A stretch of 64,000 bases of DNA from Legionella sp. PC1000 (GCF_014109805.1 NZ_CP059400.1:776001-840000), one strand, 5' to 3'; counted from the first letter of the stretch, positions 1-9,337 are shown. Program-made: numbers and translations. The notes: generated by a model from the letters alone, not told the origin.

Positions 1-727
1 GATAAATATTGTTAGTAGTTAGTGCGATATGTTGGATGCCTTCACCTTTATATTCGTGAAGAAATTCTTCAATTTGCGATAAATCATCTTTGGACTCATT
101 TAAAGGGATTTTGATTTTCCCACAAGGACTGCCCAGAGCACGGCTTAATAAGCCAGTCATTTTTCCTTTAATATTAAAATAACGAATTTCCTGGAAGTTA
201 AAAATGGACTCGTAAAACTGAGCCCATTTATCCATGTTGCCGCGAAATACGTTATGGGTTAAATGATCGATCATGATTAAACCATTTCCTTCTACATTTT
301 TATTGGGTTGATGTTCCCAATGAGCAGAAAAGGGTTGATGTTGATCATCAACAAAATAAATGACACTTCCACCTATAGCCTGGATACCAAGTAAACCATG
401 ATGAGCATGGGTACACTCTTCAAAAGCAGTTGCTCCATGCTTGATTGCATGCTCAAACGCTGCTTGGGCATTTTTGACTTTAAATCCCATGGCGCAGGCA
501 CCTGCTCCATGAATCTTGGCATGATCTTCAGCTTGGCAATGTTCGGCTGCATTTACTATAAATTGAATTTCACCTTGTTGAAATAAAGTGATGTCTTGGT
601 TTTTATGACGTGCAGTAGCTTGGAAACCCATGTCAGTGAATTGTTGATGCAGGCGTTTTTTATCTGGACCTGAAAATTCTAGAAAAGCAAAACCATCTAA
701 TCCACAGGGGTTGTTGTTTGTTTGCAT
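1..727 (-). CDS. hpd: 4-hydroxyphenylpyruvate dioxygenase (legiolysin), 3' end outside window
   Basis: Partial gene; the first 242 residues are visible and the C-terminus lies beyond base 1. The protein converts 4-hydroxyphenylpyruvate to homogentisate in tyrosine breakdown; in Legionella this enzyme (legiolysin, lly) gives the brown pyomelanin pigment. Two VOC-type domains are recognisable. The first iron-ligand histidine is near residue 158 in LTHNVFRGN and the second near residue 233 in GIQHIAL; the third ligand, a C-terminal glutamate, should lie outside the window. The start is the ATG at 727, preceded by AAAGGAG at good spacing. The upstream region carries a REP-like repeat and separates it from the methyltransferase on the same strand. 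Confidence 0.93.
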   Translation of the reverse strand, partial: MQTNNNPCGLDGFAFLEFSGPDKKRLHQQFTDMGFQATARHKNQDITLFQQGEIQFIVNAAEHCQAEDHAKIHGAGACAMGFKVKNAQAAFEHAIKHGATAFEECTHAHHGLLGIQAIGGSVIYFVDDQHQPFSAHWEHQPNKNVEGNGLIMIDHLTHNVFRGNMDKWAQFYESIFNFQEIRYFNIKGKMTGLLSRALGSPCGKIKIPLNESKDDLSQIEEFLHEYKGEGIQHIALTTNNIY

Positions 728-840
728 TGTCTATTTACTCCTTTAAAATTATTCGGTACTTATATAACAATTCCTTACACTACAGAAGATGTGGGAAGCC
801 AGTCTCCGTAGCTTGGGTGACGTGCTGTCCTGTTCTGCTC

Positions 841-920
841 TCCTACGTCCCGCGGTTTGTCCGCGGGATCCAGAAGCTCTGCACTAAAACACTGGACCCC
901 GCGGACAAGCTGTGGGGTAT
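841..920. repeat. REPIN-like inverted repeat, CTTGTCCGCGG core
   Basis: Two head-to-head imperfect palindromes: TACGTCCCGCGG-TTTGTCCGCGGGATCCAG on the left, and its diverged complement CTGGACCCCGCGGACAAGC on the right, about 80 bp overall. The same framework recurs at 56266-56344 and 56502-56580. It fills most of the 233-bp gap between hpd and the methyltransferase. No coding role is seen; the short ORF running through it is a shadow. Confidence 0.75.
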
Positions 921-960
921 AGGCAGAGATGTGGCGCTTCACCCTGGCTGCATTCGGTCC

Positions 961-1617
961 CTAAGATGGTTGTACTAGAAATAATCCATCTGCTATGGGC
1001 AATAAACTAATAAACACACGCTGATCATTTTTAATCAATTCGTTAAGTTTCCTGATCTCTCTGGTTTGTCCACCTGTTTCATTCTCATCGATTACTTTAC
1101 CATCCCAGAATATATTATCTATAGCAATTAGCCCTTGAGGTTGAATTAGTTTTAATGCCAATTCATAGTAATTTACATAGTTGGTTTTGTCGGCATCGAT
1201 AAAAATGAAATCAAATTTTTGCTCCCAACCTTCAGCGATTAATGCGTGTAACGTGTCTAAAGCACGACCAAGTCGTAATTCAATTTTATGGTCTTGTTTT
1301 GCCTCTTTCCAGAAAGGATGTGCTTTACTTGTCCATTCTGCATTGATGTCACAGGTAATGAGCTTACCGTCATCAGGCAGCATTAAAGACATTGCTAAAG
1401 CACTATAACCAGTAAATGTACCTAACTCTAAAACATTTTTTGCATGAATCAAACGCAAGAGCAATTGCATAAATTGTGCTTGCTCCGGCGCGACTTGCAT
1501 GTTCGCCAACTCCATAGTAGAGGTTACTTTGCGTAGGCCAGTCAGAGAGGGGTGTTCCCGCAAAGATTTATCTATCATGTATTCATAAAGATTTGGAGTT
1601 AGGCTTAAATGTTTCAT
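961..1617 (-). CDS. class I SAM-dependent O-methyltransferase, caffeoyl-CoA OMT type
   Basis: 218 residues, full length for the Methyltransf_3 (caffeoyl-CoA/catechol O-methyltransferase-like) family. The SAM-binding glycine motif is VLELGTFTGYSALAM near residues 76-90. The acidic/metal motif FIFIDADKTNYVNYY lies near residue 140. Bacterial members methylate catechols or other ortho-diphenols using SAM and a divalent metal; the substrate here cannot be told. It follows the leucine-dehydrogenase-like gene by only 15 bp on the same strand, so the two are probably cotranscribed. Proximity to hpd, an aromatic-catabolism gene, is suggestive only. Confidence 0.85.
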   Translation of the reverse strand: MKHLSLTPNLYEYMIDKSLREHPSLTGLRKVTSTMELANMQVAPEQAQFMQLLLRLIHAKNVLELGTFTGYSALAMSLMLPDDGKLITCDINAEWTSKAHPFWKEAKQDHKIELRLGRALDTLHALIAEGWEQKFDFIFIDADKTNYVNYYELALKLIQPQGLIAIDNIFWDGKVIDENETGGQTREIRKLNELIKNDQRVFISLLPIADGLFLVQPS

Positions 1618-1632
1618 AGTGTCAACAAACCT

Positions 1633-2706
1633 CTAAGATAATTTTTCTTTTGCCAAATTATCCGCAATTTCACTAGTAGGTAAATTTTCTTTTACAGACA
1701 GGGCAAAAATTTCAGTTAAATGGCCATAAATTGCATCGATCTGTTCGTTAATTTTTTCTTCGGGAGTATGAAGATATTTAGATGCCGCAAAAATTAATCC
1801 ACCAGCATTAATGACATAGTCTACAGCAAATAAAATGCCTTTGTCGTGCAATTTTTTACCATGATACGTATGAGCCAGCTGGTTATTTGCTGCACCGGCG
1901 ATAATTGTAGTTTGCAGTTGGGAAATAGTAATGTCATTGATAATTGCACCTAAAGCACAAGGTGAGAAAACGTCACAGGGTACTTTGTGAATTTGATCGG
2001 TACTTACTGCTTTAGCGCCAAATTCGGTAACAGCACGATCTACTGCAGTTGGAGAAATATCAGCAACAGTCAGAGAAGCTCCTAATTCATGCAAATGTCT
2101 GGCGAGCAAAAATCCAACATGACCTAAACCTTGAATGGCCACATGAATGTCTTTTAGGCTTTCTTTTCCTAGTTTGAAGGCGACAGCTGCTTGAATGCCT
2201 CGTAGAATACCTCTGGCTGTAGAAGGTGAAGGATCACCATGGTACTTGGATAAACTAGCTACATAGGGGGTATGTTCCCCAATAATATCCATGTCTGGCA
2301 ATTCAGTTCCGCTGTCAAGTGCCGTGATGTAACGTCCATTTAATTCATTAACAAATCGACCAAATTGATGCATGTATTGGGCGCGATCAAATGGGCCATT
2401 GGGTTTGATAATAACGGATTTACCGCCTCCCAAAGGCAAGTTCACCGATGCCGCCTTGAAACTCATTCCTCGTGCAAGACGCATGGCATCTTGGATCGCA
2501 GCATACGTACTCGGATATTCAATGAACCGACAACCACCTAAAGCAGGACCTAATTTGGTATTGTGAATGGCGATTATTGCTTTCATTCCAGTTGCAGGAT
2601 CTACTTTAAAATGTAAGTCACCAAAACCATGAGAGAGGGCGTAATCGAGGAAATCATCTTCAGCTATTATTGGGTTATTACTTGATATATTGTCCACTGA
2701 CATCAT
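1633..2706 (-). CDS. Leu/Phe/Val-type amino-acid dehydrogenase
   Basis: 357 residues, typical of NAD-dependent Glu/Leu/Phe/Val dehydrogenases that reversibly deaminate branched or aromatic amino acids to 2-oxo acids. The substrate/catalytic segment MSFKAASVNLPLGGGKSV (residues about 81-98) contains both expected lysines, K84 and K96. The NAD fold is marked by GLGHVGFLLARHL. The later segment CDVFSPCALGAIIN is characteristic of the leucine/valine/phenylalanine branch rather than glutamate dehydrogenase. The start is one of two adjacent ATGs, behind GAGGAG. It is transcribed with the downstream methyltransferase. Whether Leu, Val or Phe is preferred is not decidable by eye. Confidence 0.88.
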   Translation of the reverse strand: MMSVDNISSNNPIIAEDDFLDYALSHGFGDLHFKVDPATGMKAIIAIHNTKLGPALGGCRFIEYPSTYAAIQDAMRLARGMSFKAASVNLPLGGGKSVIIKPNGPFDRAQYMHQFGRFVNELNGRYITALDSGTELPDMDIIGEHTPYVASLSKYHGDPSPSTARGILRGIQAAVAFKLGKESLKDIHVAIQGLGHVGFLLARHLHELGASLTVADISPTAVDRAVTEFGAKAVSTDQIHKVPCDVFSPCALGAIINDITISQLQTTIIAGAANNQLAHTYHGKKLHDKGILFAVDYVINAGGLIFAASKYLHTPEEKINEQIDAIYGHLTEIFALSVKENLPTSEIADNLAKEKLS

Positions 2707-2847
2707 TGTTTCTGCTCCTCTTGCAAATATTTTGCAGAAGTTATATTCCTATTTTTTGATTAAATCAATGGTAAAGGTTAATAATTTGGTGTCTTAAGGT
2801 ATGCTGGTATACACTTAAATTCATTATTCATCATGTTGGAGAGAGTC

Positions 2848-3561
2848 ATGCGCCAAGTAGCTGTCAGAATGTTGGCTTTAATGTTAGTCACGCCGTTTGC
2901 TTTTGCTGAAAATGCCTTACCGCCTTCTTTTCCTCCTCAGTTAGTTCTTGATAAAATTGATTTTCAACTTTCAGCAAAACAATGGGTGACAACTCAAACT
3001 GCTTTATTGGGAGTCAATATTAATGTGACTTTAACCAGCGCTGATTTAGTAAAGGCACGTGCTGATATTATGGAGCGATTAACCAAAATCGCAAAAGGAG
3101 AATGGCATTTGATCGAATTCAATCGATCACAGGATAGTTCTGGTCTTGAAAAGTTATATGTACAAGCACAAGCACGAGTAAGTCAGGAAGTGTTGACTGA
3201 TATTTATAAAAATGCCAAAGAGGTGAGTTTACCTGGTGCTAAATATGAGATATCCAGTGTTGATTTCAAACCAAGTTTCGATGAAACTCAGGCTGTTTTA
3301 GGACAAATTCGACAACGCCTGTATCAACAAGTGAATGATGAGCTTGCTCGTATTAATAAGGCATACCCAGGACAAAATTACAGCGTCAGTAATTTGGTTT
3401 TTGTTGACGGAACTAATCCCCCTCTGCCAAGACCTTATCAAGCTAAGACGATGAATACCATGATGGTAGGAGAAGCAGCCGCCGCGGCTCCGGCTTTGAC
3501 GGTCAGCAATGAATTAATACTAACTGCAATTGTTGAGGTTGCTTCGAATCGTAAGCAATAG
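2848..3561 (+). CDS. exported protein of unknown function
   Basis: 237 residues when started at the ATG at 2848, which has GGAGAG just upstream; an earlier in-frame ATG at 2833 contains that RBS inside its own coding sequence and is less likely. The N-terminus is a signal peptide with a hydrophobic stretch ending in FAFA before ENALPP, so the product should be periplasmic or secreted. The body is mixed alpha/beta with no cysteine pair and no motif I recognise. It stands alone between a divergent dehydrogenase gene and the GDPD operon. A REP-like half unit follows the stop. Confidence 0.75.
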   Translation: MRQVAVRMLALMLVTPFAFAENALPPSFPPQLVLDKIDFQLSAKQWVTTQTALLGVNINVTLTSADLVKARADIMERLTKIAKGEWHLIEFNRSQDSSGLEKLYVQAQARVSQEVLTDIYKNAKEVSLPGAKYEISSVDFKPSFDETQAVLGQIRQRLYQQVNDELARINKAYPGQNYSVSNLVFVDGTNPPLPRPYQAKTMNTMMVGEAAAAAPALTVSNELILTAIVEVASNRKQ

Positions 3562-3566
3562 TTTTC

Positions 3567-3600
3567 CTCGTACCGCGCTTTATGCGCGTAGTACGTAGGG
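3567..3600. repeat. REP-like half unit, CTTTATGCGCG core
   Basis: Single copy of CGTACCGCGCTTTATGCGCG followed by TAGTACGTAGGG. It belongs to the same family as the paired units at 25079-25191 and 46150-46259, but only one arm is present. It forms a GC-rich palindrome directly after the preceding gene. Confidence 0.65.
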
Positions 3601-3635
3601 TATAATAGGTTGAGATGATTAGAGTAGGGGGAGCA

Positions 3636-3701
3636 ATGAATCGCAGTCTTGTACAAAAAAACAGCACTTTCACAAGGGGAATCCATTTTGTTGGTTGTTG
3701 A
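3636..3701 (+). CDS. possible 21-codon leader peptide upstream of GDPD
   Basis: ATG at 3636 sits behind the best ribosome-binding site in the region (AGGGGGAG) and opens a frame of 21 codons ending in TGA at 3699-3701, overlapping the probable TTG start of the GDPD gene by about 11 bases. It could be a translational-coupling leader, or the ATG could be the ancestral GDPD start now separated by a frameshift. The peptide itself resembles nothing I know. Confidence 0.35.
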   Translation: MNRSLVQKNSTFTRGIHFVGC

Positions 3702-4410
3702 AAAAATTATTGGGCATCGAGGGGCGTCTGCTTATACTCCCGAGAATACTTTGGCTGCTTTTGACAAGGCTTTGGCTTTAGGATGTCGTTTTATTGAATT
3801 TGATGTGATGTGTAGTGCTGATGGAGAACCTTTTGTAATTCATGACGACAATTTAAAAAGAACAACAAATGGACGCGGTGAAGTCGGCATGGTGGAGTCC
3901 AGCTATTTGCGCTCATTGGATGCAGGCTCTTGGTTTTCACGGCAATTTAAAGGCGAACCTATTCCTCATTTTAAAGAAGTACTGAAATGGTTGTCTTTTT
4001 CAGGCGTTCAGGCAAATGTGGAAATTAAACCTTATCCTGGTACAGAAGAACAAACTGCAGTAGCAGTAATGAGCCACATTCAGCGTTATTGGCCACAGGA
4101 TAAAGAGCTGCCTTTAGTTTCCAGTTTTTCTTGGGATGCTTTAGTTTTATGTCGCAGTATTGCTCCAGAAATGCCCTTAGGTTTACTACTGCATGCTTGG
4201 GATGAGCAATGGTTGCAAAAAGCAAAACAGCTAGAGTGTTTTTCCATTCATTTGAATCGGAGGGTTTTAACCGAGGAGCGGGTTAAAGCAATTAAAGCAG
4301 CGGGCTATGTACTTTGTACTTATACGGTGAATCGCAGACGTTTGGCTAATAAGTTATTTGGCTGGGGAGTTGATGCGGTTTTTAGTGATTATCCTGATTT
4401 ACTGGCATGA
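3691..4410 (+). CDS. ugpQ: glycerophosphodiester phosphodiesterase
   Basis: About 239 residues, the size of cytoplasmic UgpQ-type enzymes, which hydrolyse glycerophosphodiesters to glycerol-3-phosphate and an alcohol. The catalytic and metal motifs are all present: GHRGAS at the N-terminus, ENT, FIEFDV, VIHDDNLKRTTNG with the catalytic His, and VEIKP. There is no signal peptide. The start is chosen as TTG at 3691 (TTG at 3688 also possible) because AAGGGGAA lies 8-10 bases upstream and homology begins right after; no in-frame ATG exists. The stop overlaps the next start as ATGA, so it is coupled to the UgpB-like gene. Confidence 0.88.
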   Translation: MVVEKIIGHRGASAYTPENTLAAFDKALALGCRFIEFDVMCSADGEPFVIHDDNLKRTTNGRGEVGMVESSYLRSLDAGSWFSRQFKGEPIPHFKEVLKWLSFSGVQANVEIKPYPGTEEQTAVAVMSHIQRYWPQDKELPLVSSFSWDALVLCRSIAPEMPLGLLLHAWDEQWLQKAKQLECFSIHLNRRVLTEERVKAIKAAGYVLCTYTVNRRRLANKLFGWGVDAVFSDYPDLLA

Positions 4411-5684
4411 AAAAATTATTGCTTTTCTTATTCATTCTCTTTTCTACTCTTTCTGTCCAGGCAAAGCGAGTTGAACTGGTCTTTTGGCATGGAATGGCCG
4501 GACATCTTGGAGATGAAGTCAGATTACTCGCGGACGACTTTAATCAAAGTCAAAATGAATATTTTATTAAACCTGTTTATAAAGGAAATTATGTAGAGAC
4601 ATTAACAAGTTTTGCTGCTGCATTCAGAGCGCATCATCCTCCGGCAATTGTGCAAATTTTTGAGGTAGGGACCGCCATTATGGAGTCGCCAAAGGGTGTC
4701 ATCAAGCCAATAGACGAGCTGATGCAAGAGCAAGGGATGAGCTTACCCCAAGAAGATTTTATTCAATCGGTGCGTGAGTTTTATAGCAATAACGGTCAAT
4801 TAATGGCCTTGCCCTTTAATCTCTCAGTTGCCACTTTGTATTACAATCTGGATATACTTGCCAAAGTAGGTTATTCCCAAGCCAATTTCCCACGGACTTG
4901 GGCCGAGATGGAAGTATTGGCAGAGAGATTAAAAAAAGCGGGTTATGATTGTACCTATACCACAGCTTATCCGGGATGGGTGCTTTTTGAATCGTTTTTG
5001 GCAATCCATGGATTGCCTTTAACTCAGAATAATCCTGTACGGGCTGTTTATGCCACACCGCAATTACTCCATCATTTTGAACGTTTAAAACGTTGGCATT
5101 CACTGCATTATTTTCGATATGCAGGCCGGGTTGATGATGCCACTATTTTATTTACCAGCGGTATTTGTCCTTTATTTAGCCAATCTTCTGGGGCATACAA
5201 TAGTTTATCCGCCTTGGTTCCTTTTCATTTAGGCATTGCCAGCATGCCTTTGGATACAGAAGTAAGTAAGCTAAGACATGCGAATGTTGCTGGAGGCGCT
5301 GCATTATGGGCAGTGGCCGGACAAACTAAGAAACATTACAGAGGAATAGCCCTATTCTTTGCATTTATTGCCAAACCTGAAACACAAAAACGTTGGCATG
5401 AACATACAGGTTATCTTCCTATAGGGTTACACGGTGTCTATGCAGATATCTTGCGCAGCAGTCGCCATCCTACCTTACTGACAGCACGTGCTGATTTGGC
5501 AGCTGAGTTACCCGAAAAGCCATTACAACGTTTTGGTCCACAAAATCAGATTCGTAGCATCAATGATGAGGTTTTGGAAGCGATGTTTGCTGGTTTTCTA
5601 AGTCCAAGTATGGCCATTCAGGAATCTGCAGCGCGGACCGATCATATATTATTGCGTTTTGTAAGAAATACTACGGGAAAATAA
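4407..5684 (+). CDS. ugpB: glycerol-3-phosphate-type ABC solute-binding protein
   Basis: 425 residues, close to UgpB (438 in E. coli). The signal peptide is residues 1-19, ending SVQA before KRVELVFWHGM. The body has the family-1 extracellular binding-protein pattern, for example ALPFNLSVATLYYN and PRTWAEM. UgpB binds sn-glycerol-3-phosphate or glycerophosphodiesters in the periplasm. It overlaps the GDPD gene by 4 bp (ATGA) and the next gene by 1 bp (TAATG). No ugpA, ugpE or ugpC permease/ATPase genes follow, so the transporter partners must be elsewhere or absent. The gene assignment is firm at family level and moderate for the exact ligand. Confidence 0.85.
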   Translation: MKKLLLFLFILFSTLSVQAKRVELVFWHGMAGHLGDEVRLLADDFNQSQNEYFIKPVYKGNYVETLTSFAAAFRAHHPPAIVQIFEVGTAIMESPKGVIKPIDELMQEQGMSLPQEDFIQSVREFYSNNGQLMALPFNLSVATLYYNLDILAKVGYSQANFPRTWAEMEVLAERLKKAGYDCTYTTAYPGWVLFESFLAIHGLPLTQNNPVRAVYATPQLLHHFERLKRWHSLHYFRYAGRVDDATILFTSGICPLFSQSSGAYNSLSALVPFHLGIASMPLDTEVSKLRHANVAGGAALWAVAGQTKKHYRGIALFFAFIAKPETQKRWHEHTGYLPIGLHGVYADILRSSRHPTLLTARADLAAELPEKPLQRFGPQNQIRSINDEVLEAMFAGFLSPSMAIQESAARTDHILLRFVRNTTGK

Positions 5685-6169
5685 TGATAAGAAAATCAAA
5701 AATAATTTGTATTTTAGCAATTGCGTTTTACTGTTTCCTGGATGTTTTTGGGAATGTTTCTGATTATTATGTCAATTTTTCTGCGGTCAAGCGCACACTC
5801 ATGATGAGCGATATATTTCCGGATTCTTTAATTGGTTATCGAGCCGTTACCAATCCCATACTGCATCATGCAATATATCTGGTTATCATTGGTTTTGAAT
5901 TGTTAACCACGGTAATTTGTGGTGTAGGCGCATGGAAGTTATTTAAAGTGCGACATGCAAGCGCATTGGTATTTAATGGTGCCAAGCGTTGGGCTGTAGC
6001 AGGCCTTACTTTAGGATTTTTAACCTGGCACGTGCTATTTATGTCAGTAGCAGGTGAATGGTTTGGCCTATGGATGTCCTCATTGTTAAGCGGTGCTCTG
6101 ACAACTTCCTTCCAAATATTTATTACTTTTTTAGTTCTTCTGATCTACTTAATTATTAAAGACGAGTAA
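5684..6169 (+). CDS. DUF2165 small integral membrane protein
   Basis: 161 residues with four hydrophobic helices (roughly 8-24, 60-82, 100-120, 130-158). The N-terminal helix and the region around YRAVTNP and FLTWHVLFM, followed by GEWFGLWMSS, match the DUF2165 family of predicted inner-membrane proteins; function unknown. It starts on the last base of the ugpB stop and is the last gene of the operon, ending before a strong hairpin. A membrane partner for the orphan binding protein is conceivable but is only inference. Confidence 0.8.
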   Translation: MIRKSKIICILAIAFYCFLDVFGNVSDYYVNFSAVKRTLMMSDIFPDSLIGYRAVTNPILHHAIYLVIIGFELLTTVICGVGAWKLFKVRHASALVFNGAKRWAVAGLTLGFLTWHVLFMSVAGEWFGLWMSSLLSGALTTSFQIFITFLVLLIYLIIKDE

Positions 6170-6210
6170 AGGTTAGCTTGGGGATCCCATTGCTAGTACA
6201 TAATAAAAAA

Positions 6211-6231
6211 CCCTCCGCAAGCGGAGGGTTT
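6211..6231. terminator. bidirectional rho-independent terminator
   Basis: Perfect 8-bp stem CCCTCCGC / GCGGAGGG with an AA loop, flanked by a run of A on the left and TTT on the right. It sits between convergent genes and can stop both the ugpB operon and the minus-strand ATPase gene. A diverged counterpart lies after the second ATPase paralogue at 9599-9622. Confidence 0.9.
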
Positions 6232-6258
6232 AATGAACTATGAAGAATATTTATTCCA

Positions 6259-9240
6259 TTATTGCACCGAAGTAAATCGCTTATTGGCTTCTTCTATTTC
6301 TTGTATCATACGCTCTTCTTGGACTCTCAGTTTCTGCAGTTCTAAACTTCCTTCTTCGTACGTAACTTGAATTTCTTTGATAGCGTCTTCCAGTTTTTCT
6401 ATCTCGTGGTTTATTTGCTCAAGAGTAAAGCGTACTTTTTCTGTTGTAGCATTCAGTGTTGCTTGCTTAAGAGTTATTTTTACCCACATTAAATAAAGTG
6501 ATGCATTTCGAGCATACTCAGATGGAAGTCTGGTTTCAGGAGCCTTACCTTTTCTTCCAGGGATAATTTCTAACTCTTTCGCAAGAGTTGTTATATCTCG
6601 TTCAAGATATTCTTTCTGAGACTCATATTGCTTTTCGGTTCTATCCCTTGTTAACTTGTAAGTAACCACGCTTTTCTCTTTGTCTTTTAAAAGATTATCG
6701 AGAACGTCCAATTTTTTAACAAGTCCCTCAATTCTATCATGTAAAGGTACACATTGTTGAAACAAGGTAAATGCGTCGAAACCTTTTAACTCAGTCTTCA
6801 GGAGGCGAACAACAGCCGCTTCTTTTTGAGCTTGTTTCTCCCTGTTTTCTAAAACCTCTCTTGCTTTCACTGCCGAGTTTTTAACATCAATCACGTCATG
6901 TACAGTAAGAATTAGACCTTTGCCTTCATATCGTTGATCAATGTATTGTTGAACACGAGCTTCGGTGTCTTTATTTCTTACGCAACGGCCAGTTGCCTGT
7001 GGTCCTGACAGGATTCCGTTAATCACATTGATATCTGATTCAATGACGGGCGAATTAGTATTGATAATTTGCACGTTCAAGATATCTCTGATACTAACCC
7101 CTGTTGCAATCACCTGATCCGCTACAATATGAGTTCTCAATCCTACTTCGATTTGAGCAATTTGCTCATCTTTTGTAGTTTGATTCGTACTCATATCAAT
7201 AGCACCGGAATAATTCTCAGTTGCTTGCAAAGTGACTAAATTAGGCAGAGGAGCCCCTTTTATCACTTCAGATATGGGTTCAGATCCTTTGATCTTGGTT
7301 ACTATTGCTTCTGCTCTATCCAATATCAATTTAGTAATGGCCTCCTTTTGTGCTGCAGGCAAATTGGAAATAGGTACGCCTAACTTTTCTAAGGCTTCTT
7401 TTAGTGTTTCCCTGTTTTTTGTTTCACATGATTCAAGCTTGGTAGCATAGGGTTCAGGTAACACTTCCTTTTTATATTTCACAATATGCTGATCGTATTC
7501 AGATAAATAGTTATCAAATTTGTGAGTTCTGTCTTTTTCCGCGATATCTGTTTGCTTTTCATTGAAGACAAGAGCAAGAGCAAAGCTATTGATTGCTCTT
7601 TGAATATCTTTTTGTTGTTCTGTATCGATATCTTGCTTTAAATTTACTACCGGTAGAACTACAGTTTTTCGGAACTCTATTTCATCTACGGCGCCAAACT
7701 TCTGTGCCAATTGCAATCGTGCGTCACATTCAGATTTTTGTCTAAGTTTTGCAACCTCACCTTGATATTTTTCAATAGTTTCTCTATCTCCATTGGCGAT
7801 TTTTTGATAGATTCCAGCTAATTTTTCGCGTGTTTCTTTGTCGTCAGAAAAACTCATATTGCGTTGGCAACGGATTCGGTTCAATGCTAAAGCCTGATTA
7901 ATAGCTCTTTCTTGTGCGACAGAGTCTTCAATTCCTATTTCCGCTTGTATGATCTGTTTCTTTAATGCAACAGGATCAACATAACCCATCATTCCTGCTT
8001 CGAGATAATAATCATCAAAGTAGTGAACCACGGCTTGGTCAACCAAATCACCTTCTTCCAAATAAGCCAATTCAGGTTTAATCGGTCGAATAGTTCCTAG
8101 TTCAATTGCAGCACCAAGACTTAAATCGTCTAAAGGAGCACCCTTAAAGAGATCATATAATTCAGAAGTTGGAGTGGCTGTTAATGCCAGAACTGTGTTA
8201 TTTTTTTGTATCCCTTTCAAAATCTCTGTATCTTCTGGTTTAAAAGTATGTTTATGGCTTTCATCTATTAAGACCATGGAATCGCTTATTTCACTTGCGA
8301 TAATCTTGAATAAGGGATGCTCAGCTTGTAAAATAAGTTGATCAAAAGGTTCAGTACCTGCAATCACTTTGCGAAAATATGCTTTGATTTTTAGTATGTC
8401 TTCTTCCTCTATATCACTTAAATCCTTCTTCAAAGCGTCCCAGAGAACGTCCACTTTTCCTTTAATAGAATCTAAAGTGAATATTCGTGGAGCTACTTTA
8501 ACACCATTGACTACTCCGGCACTAAGCAGGTCAGTTGTTTCTTTTATTTGTTGCTTTACCAATGTTTCATCAGGAACAATCATGACTGTGCGTCCAACGG
8601 CTTGTGCTATACCAGCCATAACAATACTTTTGCCTGAACCGGTACCCATAACTGCAAGTCGTTGTTCTTGTCCTGCCTTTAAACTATCATGAAATTTAGC
8701 TAAAATTTCATTTTGATATGCGTATGGAACAAACGATTTGGTATCAACAGCTAGCCCTTTATGAGTTACTGCACGAAGATCACCATCTTTATCATAGGTG
8801 AGTTTCACAGTAGCTGTATGGTCATGATCGAAGAATAATTTTCCTCTGCTTACTTCAGAATTTAACTTACTGGTAATATTTACAGTATAATTTTGTGTCG
8901 TATCTACAACAAAATCATATCCATCAAACACTAAGTCAATTGTATAAACTGCGCCACCAATAGTAATTGCAGCTTCAAGATGTTGCTTTTCGTCATCTTT
9001 TTTGACCCATTTAGTGCTTTCTCCAGGATTACCTGCACTTTGTAAAATCGCTTTAACGACATTTCCAATCTTTGGATCTTTTTCTTTATTTTCTATAGCA
9101 ATAATTTCTTGAGCTCGACCTATTGTAACTACAGCCCCACTAGTTACCACCTCTTTTAATAAATGTACCGCTGCAACAGTATCTGTATAATTTTTAAGAT
9201 CGTCAATCTGCTTACGGACTATATCTTTACTAGCGCCCAT
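6259..9240 (-). CDS. SF2 helicase-like ATPase with coiled-coil tail, candidate Dot/Icm effector (copy 1)
   Basis: 993 residues. An N-terminal region of about 170 residues of unknown fold precedes an SF2 ATPase of the Res/UvrB style: Walker A GTGSGKS (199-205), motif II DESH (326-329), motif III TATP (354-357), a motif-V-like ATGVSIRD near 712-719, and motif VI as QATGRCVR (748-755). A long insert of some 350 mostly helical residues separates the two RecA halves. The last 200 residues are Glu/Lys-rich coiled coil ending in EERMIQEIEE, an E-block-like tail of the kind found on Dot/Icm substrates. Transcription likely starts at a PmrA-type promoter (see 9338-9370). It is a tandem paralogue of the gene at 9644-12592. 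Substrate unknown; effector status is inferred. Confidence 0.8.
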   Translation of the reverse strand: MGASKDIVRKQIDDLKNYTDTVAAVHLLKEVVTSGAVVTIGRAQEIIAIENKEKDPKIGNVVKAILQSAGNPGESTKWVKKDDEKQHLEAAITIGGAVYTIDLVFDGYDFVVDTTQNYTVNITSKLNSEVSRGKLFFDHDHTATVKLTYDKDGDLRAVTHKGLAVDTKSFVPYAYQNEILAKFHDSLKAGQEQRLAVMGTGSGKSIVMAGIAQAVGRTVMIVPDETLVKQQIKETTDLLSAGVVNGVKVAPRIFTLDSIKGKVDVLWDALKKDLSDIEEEDILKIKAYFRKVIAGTEPFDQLILQAEHPLFKIIASEISDSMVLIDESHKHTFKPEDTEILKGIQKNNTVLALTATPTSELYDLFKGAPLDDLSLGAAIELGTIRPIKPELAYLEEGDLVDQAVVHYFDDYYLEAGMMGYVDPVALKKQIIQAEIGIEDSVAQERAINQALALNRIRCQRNMSFSDDKETREKLAGIYQKIANGDRETIEKYQGEVAKLRQKSECDARLQLAQKFGAVDEIEFRKTVVLPVVNLKQDIDTEQQKDIQRAINSFALALVFNEKQTDIAEKDRTHKFDNYLSEYDQHIVKYKKEVLPEPYATKLESCETKNRETLKEALEKLGVPISNLPAAQKEAITKLILDRAEAIVTKIKGSEPISEVIKGAPLPNLVTLQATENYSGAIDMSTNQTTKDEQIAQIEVGLRTHIVADQVIATGVSIRDILNVQIINTNSPVIESDINVINGILSGPQATGRCVRNKDTEARVQQYIDQRYEGKGLILTVHDVIDVKNSAVKAREVLENREKQAQKEAAVVRLLKTELKGFDAFTLFQQCVPLHDRIEGLVKKLDVLDNLLKDKEKSVVTYKLTRDRTEKQYESQKEYLERDITTLAKELEIIPGRKGKAPETRLPSEYARNASLYLMWVKITLKQATLNATTEKVRFTLEQINHEIEKLEDAIKEIQVTYEEGSLELQKLRVQEERMIQEIEEANKRFTSVQ

Positions 9241-9337
9241 CTTTAGTTTCCCCTCGAATACTTTTTAGAGATTTGTTTTTAAGTTAGGTCATTGTGATAT
9301 TTGGCTAAATAGTTAGGTCACAATTTACCTGGCGAGG

